From Desulfitibacter sp. BRH_c19 (GTDB lineage Bacteria > Bacillota > DSM-16504 > Desulfitibacterales > Desulfitibacteraceae): a stretch of 64,000 bases of DNA. The translations under genes and the position numbers were made by a program. The notes beneath the pieces are model-generated. The model searched no databases. It saw only the letters and a list, made by a program, of their open reading frames with translations, and was not told the DNA's origin. This document shows positions 59,972 through 64,000 of the stretch, piece after piece; the first letter of the stretch is position 1, and the number at the start of each line of letters is the position of its first letter. The stretch is taken from NCBI GenBank assembly GCA_001515945.1, contig LOER01000033.1:62001-126000 (forward strand). Direction: 5' to 3'.

Positions 59972-60005
59972 CAAAAAGGCTTGAAGGACTAGCCCTTCAA
60001 ACCTT
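59972..60005 (-). terminator. Terminator after DUF3231 gene
   Basis: AAGGCTTGAAGG (59976-59987) pairs with CCTTCAAACCTT (59994-60005) with one mismatch, then five T on the minus strand. Confidence 0.85.
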
Positions 60006-60083
60006 CTTTTATTAATTATATATTATTTTATATCTTTAGTAAATTACTGTAGGTTTTCTTCTACAGCAACGCGCGGATTAGCT

Positions 60084-61058
60084 TTAAGGATGGTAGCCAG
60101 GGCCTGGATTGAGCCAACCTTTGGTTTTGCCAAACTTAATGTAATTATCTAAGAGGTCGACTTCTTCTAACAGTAATTTTTTAAAAATGTTTCTAACCCT
60201 ATCATTAAAGGTACATTGTTTTAAAGCTTGAGCGTGAATGGTTAATGCTCCTTGGATACCTATCATGATAATCCGGTATGTGTAATCATCTTCAAATAAC
60301 TCAGTATTTCCAGGAGAAACTGTAACCTCGGGAGGTTTCTTCGGTAAGGGAATACCAAAATATTGCAGTTCTTTCTCAAGTAGCTGAGCATGCTTTGTTA
60401 ATTGGTTAATTCCAACTTTTAGAATCATTTTGTAATCACCGTCAAAAGTAAAGGCCTGATATAGCTGTGTTTGACGTCGATTATCGTAACGGTAGCCTAA
60501 ATGATCCCAGAGATGATAGGCGTCAATAGTTGATAGTTTTTCCTTAATGTTCTTGTTGATACTCTGATACAAGGGGGGTGTCTCCAACCAGCCTTTGAGT
60601 TTTAAGTATCCAACAACCTCATTCTGCTGATTGATAGTCTTTACTGACAGCTTTTTAAAAAGTCCCCGAACAGAATCATTATTCATACTAGTTCTAAATG
60701 CCCTTAATAAATTTTCCACATGTTCCTGCAAATACACAAAGAAATCATCGGCAATAAATTGATCATGTACTGCTTCTGGATTAACCGGAGCATTCATAGC
60801 GTATCTATTCTGTCCAGGGCCTTTAATCCCATATGTTGTCATTTCCTTTTCTAATATTGTGGCATTCTCCATTATTTCTTTAAGGTGCCTGGCAAGTATA
60901 AGCTTCAGGTCCATATCATGGGTGAAATTCTCCCAAATCTTTAGTTTTTCTATAGTTACATATTTTGTTTGCAAAATACCCCATAAATTATATGCTTCCT
61001 GGACATCCACCTGTTTTTGCTTTTTTTCAGTTTTGGTGCGGAGGTTTGTAAAAACCAT
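60084..61058 (-). CDS. DUF3231 protein, tandem duplicated
   Basis: A 324-residue helical protein made of two homologous halves (about 20-160 and 180-320), each with a YxLWxxLxxRY start, an ATILEKEM/AQLLEKEL helix followed by YGI or FGI and a Pro-rich turn, and a closing NDxVRxxFKKL helix. This is the DUF3231 pattern of Bacillus/Clostridium ferritin-like proteins, often linked to spore coat. TTTGGAGG precedes the ATG. No clear diiron ligands were assigned. Function unknown. Confidence 0.85.
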   Translation of the reverse strand: MVFTNLRTKTEKKQKQVDVQEAYNLWGILQTKYVTIEKLKIWENFTHDMDLKLILARHLKEIMENATILEKEMTTYGIKGPGQNRYAMNAPVNPEAVHDQFIADDFFVYLQEHVENLLRAFRTSMNNDSVRGLFKKLSVKTINQQNEVVGYLKLKGWLETPPLYQSINKNIKEKLSTIDAYHLWDHLGYRYDNRRQTQLYQAFTFDGDYKMILKVGINQLTKHAQLLEKELQYFGIPLPKKPPEVTVSPGNTELFEDDYTYRIIMIGIQGALTIHAQALKQCTFNDRVRNIFKKLLLEEVDLLDNYIKFGKTKGWLNPGPGYHP

Positions 61059-61131
61059 CCCATTACCTCCAAATATTTAAAATATTAAGCTTAGCTTTTC
61101 CCATCTAGATTTTTTTATTTAAAAAATCTAA

Positions 61132-61162
61132 TTAAAAAGCCAACCCTTAGGTTGACTTTTTT
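61132..61162 (-). terminator. Terminator after second stalk-domain gene
   Basis: AAAAAGCCAACC pairs with GGTTGACTTTTTT around CTTA, followed by T-rich sequence on the minus strand. Confidence 0.85.
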
Positions 61163-61188
61163 GCAAAACCTATAAACATTTTGCTATG

Positions 61189-62496
61189 TTACTCTTTTGC
61201 TACCATTGGTATAATTACTATTGTTTCATTATCTTCTACTGAGACATCCATTGTAAAAGTTTCATAGTTTGCATGGCTAAACTCTAAACTATAATCTCCA
61301 AAAGGTACATTGCTAGTGGTATATTCTCCATTGCTATCTGTTCTAGTTCTTACAATTAAATCATCCCCATCATATACACGCACATATACATTTCTGATTC
61401 CAACTGTGGTGTTGCTTTTTGTAACTTTTCCACTAATGAAACCTTCTTCAATTTCTGGACTCATTGTTGCATTAACTCTTATTGTTTCACCGTCTTTTAC
61501 TGTTCCACGCACATTTACGGTTTCATAGTCGTCATGGCTAAACTCTAACCTATAGGTGCCAACAGGCAGATCATTGATTGTATATTCGCCATTTCTATCT
61601 GTAGTAGTTCTTTTAACCCAATCATCTCCATCATATACACGCACATATACATTGCTGATTCCTGTTCTGGTGCCATCTATTGTAACTTTTCCAGTAACAT
61701 CCCCAACTTCAGTTTCAACTTTTGACATTATAACGTTGGTAGTAGTTACTCTATCTTCTTTTACCTCCACATCATCCCTTGAAACCGTATTATAGTCATC
61801 ATGGCTAAATTCCAGGGTATATGTGCCAGTAGGAATATCCTTTAGAATGTACTGCCCATCCTCATCAGTTTTTACTCTTTGAATCCTTTCATCTTCTTCA
61901 AACACAATTACCATAACATCTTCAATAGCTTCGCGTTTATCATCTATCATTTCGGAAACATATCCTTTAATGTCTCCTACTTCATCACCAATATTAATTT
62001 CATCATTATCAGGATTATATTTTACTTTTTCACCTAAAACTTCTGAAATAAACCTTAAAGGTACGAAAACTCTGTTGTTAATCTTACCAGGTGGTACATC
62101 AATTTCCACTTCTTTACCATTTACAAAGACTTCACCAGATTCCAAGTCAAACTCTATTTCAATATCTCCCCTGGTAACGGTAACAATTTTATTTTTTTCA
62201 TCCCAGTCCACTTCAGCTCCTAATCCCTGGGTGATAGCTCTTACTGGTATTAGTGTACGCCCTTCTTTTATTACTGGAGGTACATCAAAATTAATATGCT
62301 TATTTCTAACCTTAATCTTATTCTGAGCCATTTCTAAATACTCAGTTATGGTTTGCTCATATTTGGCTTTCTCGGCTTTCTTTAACAGACCCTTGCCTAC
62401 ACCCTGCCCATTGTTACCTGCTAGGACAGGTAAGGAACAAATCATGACGAACACCAATGTAATAAGTAATGCTATTAACCTTCTACTTTTTCTCAT
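61189..62496 (-). CDS. Secreted stalk-domain protein with three carboxypeptidase-regulatory-like repeats
   Basis: A 435-residue paralogue of the 57743 protein. Signal peptide 1-27 (LPVLAG), stalk domain about 50-170 (EGRTLIPVRAITQGLGAEVDW, NNRVFVPLRFISEVLGEKV), then three beta-sandwich repeats (about 175-260, 265-345 and 350-433) marked by GxVT...GIxNVYVRVYDGDD and LEFSHxxYET. The last two repeats are nearly the same, so duplication is recent. AAAGGAG precedes the ATG. It shares the upstream motif with its paralogue. Probably a surface structural or adhesion protein. Confidence 0.9.
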   Translation of the reverse strand: MRKSRRLIALLITLVFVMICSLPVLAGNNGQGVGKGLLKKAEKAKYEQTITEYLEMAQNKIKVRNKHINFDVPPVIKEGRTLIPVRAITQGLGAEVDWDEKNKIVTVTRGDIEIEFDLESGEVFVNGKEVEIDVPPGKINNRVFVPLRFISEVLGEKVKYNPDNDEINIGDEVGDIKGYVSEMIDDKREAIEDVMVIVFEEDERIQRVKTDEDGQYILKDIPTGTYTLEFSHDDYNTVSRDDVEVKEDRVTTTNVIMSKVETEVGDVTGKVTIDGTRTGISNVYVRVYDGDDWVKRTTTDRNGEYTINDLPVGTYRLEFSHDDYETVNVRGTVKDGETIRVNATMSPEIEEGFISGKVTKSNTTVGIRNVYVRVYDGDDLIVRTRTDSNGEYTTSNVPFGDYSLEFSHANYETFTMDVSVEDNETIVIIPMVAKE

Positions 62497-62534
62497 ATCA
62501 ATCTCTCCTTTTATTTTTTTGTATTGTCTAATAG

Positions 62535-62566
62535 ATAATTCGCACCCCTTGGTTAATTTTAGTAGG
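62535..62566 (-). promoter_or_regulatory. Shared promoter-like motif, copy 2
   Basis: Minus strand CCTACTAAAATTAACCA, six bases, TGCGAATTAT, ending 39 bp before the ATG. Matches copy 1 at 58875-58906 in sequence and distance, while the DNA around it is unlike. Confidence 0.5.
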
Positions 62567-62729
62567 TACTATAAAATTATATTTACAAATTTCCTATTTA
62601 TGTCATGTAACTCGTTGATTGAAAGAGGTTCAGATTAAGTAAGGGACTTATACACAAAAATAGTTTATAATTAATTGTAAATTTATAATAAGCAGCATCA
62701 TTGAAAGAATACCTAAGGGGAGGAAAAAA

Positions 62730-64000
62730 ATGGGGATATTTAGTGATAAAATGATATTAACATATTCTCTTTATGGTCTCGCTTTTTTTACAATGGCCGT
62801 TGTAATTGCATCTCAAGTCAGAAAAGATAGCAGCTTCATTTTAGCTAAACCTCTGTGGTTTTTATCAGTATTTGGCTTAATTCAAGCTCTTGCAGAATGG
62901 AGTAAAGTTGCTAAGTTACTTCATATGTATGAGATTGCTTTGTTAGATATTTTTACACTTCATGTGATTGATGTCCTAACAGTTGGAATATCCTCTACAT
63001 TCCTATTTTTATTTGGAATCCATTTAGTAATTGCCTCTAAGGGTAAATATACTCAATTAAGATATTTACCCTTGATTCTAGCAGTAATATGGGCTACTAA
63101 GTTCATAATAATTGACTTAATTATTCTACCCACAGATGATCTTCGAACTTGGAATGCTAACAGCATAGCCTGGTCAAGATATGTACTAGCCCTTCCAGGA
63201 TCTATTTTAGTAAGTGTAGGATTAATTCTTCAGCTTCCAGTATTAAAAAGACTGCGCTTAAAATCTGCCTATTACCATTGCTTAGGCTCAGCTGCTATAT
63301 TTGGCGCTTATGGCTTTTTTTCAGGATTAATAACTTTTCCCATAAATTTTTGGCCTGGAACTGTGTTGAATACTTCAACCTTTACTCAACTGACCGGTAT
63401 GCCCGTACAGCACTTCAGAACTGCCTTAGGCTTATTAATGGCTTATACAATTATTCGTACAATAACCATTTTCAATGTGGAGCAACAGAGGCGTGTGGAA
63501 GAGGCTGAGAGACTGAGTGTTCTTATGAAGGAGAGGAAGCGCTTCTCAATAGATTTACATGATGGGGTTATTCAATCCATTTATGCAGCAGGTCTAGTAA
63601 TAGAAACAAGCCAAGACATGCTTAAAAATGGAGAGCAAGTAAAAGCAAACGAACATTTAGAAACTGTTAAGAAAAGGCTTAATAATGCACTAATTGAACT
63701 TAGAAGTTATATTGTAGATTTAGGCAAAGAAACTGAGGGCAGTCTACAGCATATGCTAACAAATCTAATTCATGAGTTTCGTAGTATATCCATGGTCAAT
63801 ATTGACATGATAGATAAATCAAAAGGTAAACTATATTTACAACAAGCACAAGAGAACAATGTATTTCATATAGTCCAAGAGGCCTTGTTTAATATTATAA
63901 AACATGCCAACGCTTCAAAAGTAAAGATTTTCATTGAAGAAGGGCTTCATAATGATATTACTATTAGAATAATTGATAATGGTATAGGCTATAACCCCAA
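62730..64000 (+). CDS. Sensor histidine kinase, HisKA_3 type, cut by window end
   Basis: A frame with no stop before the window ends (423 codons visible). Seven or so membrane helices fill residues 1-240 without an obvious extracellular domain. A linker helix (EQQRRVEEAERLSVLMKERKRFS) leads to the HisKA_3 dimerisation motif IDLHDGVIQSIYAAGL with the phospho-accepting His near 275. The ATPase domain begins (FHIVQEALFNIIKHANASKV, IIDNGIGYNP) and is cut off. AAGGGGAGG stands 7 bases before the ATG. LiaS/DesK/NarX-type kinases pair with a LuxR-type regulator, likely just beyond the window. Confidence 0.9.
   Translation, partial: MGIFSDKMILTYSLYGLAFFTMAVVIASQVRKDSSFILAKPLWFLSVFGLIQALAEWSKVAKLLHMYEIALLDIFTLHVIDVLTVGISSTFLFLFGIHLVIASKGKYTQLRYLPLILAVIWATKFIIIDLIILPTDDLRTWNANSIAWSRYVLALPGSILVSVGLILQLPVLKRLRLKSAYYHCLGSAAIFGAYGFFSGLITFPINFWPGTVLNTSTFTQLTGMPVQHFRTALGLLMAYTIIRTITIFNVEQQRRVEEAERLSVLMKERKRFSIDLHDGVIQSIYAAGLVIETSQDMLKNGEQVKANEHLETVKKRLNNALIELRSYIVDLGKETEGSLQHMLTNLIHEFRSISMVNIDMIDKSKGKLYLQQAQENNVFHIVQEALFNIIKHANASKVKIFIEEGLHNDITIRIIDNGIGYNP

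Noticed and set aside
61310-62326. Long plus-strand open frames opposite the second stalk-domain gene
   Set aside because: They mirror the Asp/Glu/Val-rich repeats of the minus-strand gene, have no ribosome sites and no plausible protein character.
1-64000. tRNA or rRNA genes
   Set aside because: No cloverleaf with a GGTTCRA-type arm or rRNA-like conserved stretch was found on either strand by eye.

Overview
The window (about 64 kb, AT-rich, Gram-positive style Shine-Dalgarno sites, many TTG/GTG starts) looks like chromosome from an anaerobic, low-GC Firmicute, most likely a clostridial spore-former. Reasons: two rubrerythrins, a flavodiiron protein, phosphotransacetylase, a twin-arginine Fe-S/cytochrome b pair, stalk-domain (copper amine oxidase N-terminal-like) secreted proteins, DUF3231, DUF1540, DUF421 and DegV proteins. 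The species cannot be named from sequence reading alone. No rRNA, tRNA, CRISPR array or transposase was recognised.

Layout. 0-6 kb: ureohydrolase, iron-sulfur flavoprotein, two small DUF3784 membrane proteins, rubrerythrin plus universal stress protein, flavodiiron protein, a 2-hydroxyacid dehydrogenase. 6-14 kb: an operon of an unusual lipoprotein, a radical SAM/SPASM enzyme and a propeller-like lipoprotein, then two exported proteins and a tetraheme cytochrome c. 14-18 kb: an ECF sigma factor, anti-sigma factor, degenerate sigma-like protein and membrane protein. 18-21 kb: enolase-superfamily enzyme, HisC-like aminotransferase and a chimeric gene made of half a sodium symporter and half a dehydrogenase. 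21-31 kb: exporter, CHRD protein, divergent adenosylhomocysteinase, pta, clpB and the hspR-cbpA heat-shock pair, OsmC. 31-44 kb: cytochrome b and Fe-S subunits, heterodimeric ABC exporter, SodC, hydrolase, small helical proteins, an ATP-grasp/M20 fusion, a cNMP-CBS-nucleotidyltransferase. 44-56 kb: dehydrogenases, hybrid histidine kinase, DUF4015 lipoprotein, orphan DNA methyltransferase, DUF421, DegV, RarD. 56-64 kb: a TOBE/Mop gene with two in-frame UGA codons, DUF1540, rhodanese, two paralogous stalk-domain proteins, rubrerythrin, tautomerase, DUF3231 protein, and a sensor kinase running off the end.

The most notable points are: (1) the molbindin-like gene at 56476-56697, whose frame, ribosome site and terminator are intact but which carries two UGA codons followed by SECIS-like hairpins, a candidate two-selenocysteine protein; (2) the radical SAM operon at 6-10.3 kb, whose first gene has a leader-like N-terminus and a distinctive Gly/Ser/Cys segment; (3) the symporter::dehydrogenase deletion fusion; (4) a dispersed structured repeat of about 120-165 bp, three copies, each directly behind the stop codon of a minus-strand gene, plus a second family of short CGAAACGTCCCC-type hairpins.

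Starts were refined from the outermost open frame wherever a good ribosome site pointed to an internal ATG, GTG or TTG. All alignments, hairpins and family calls were made by eye.
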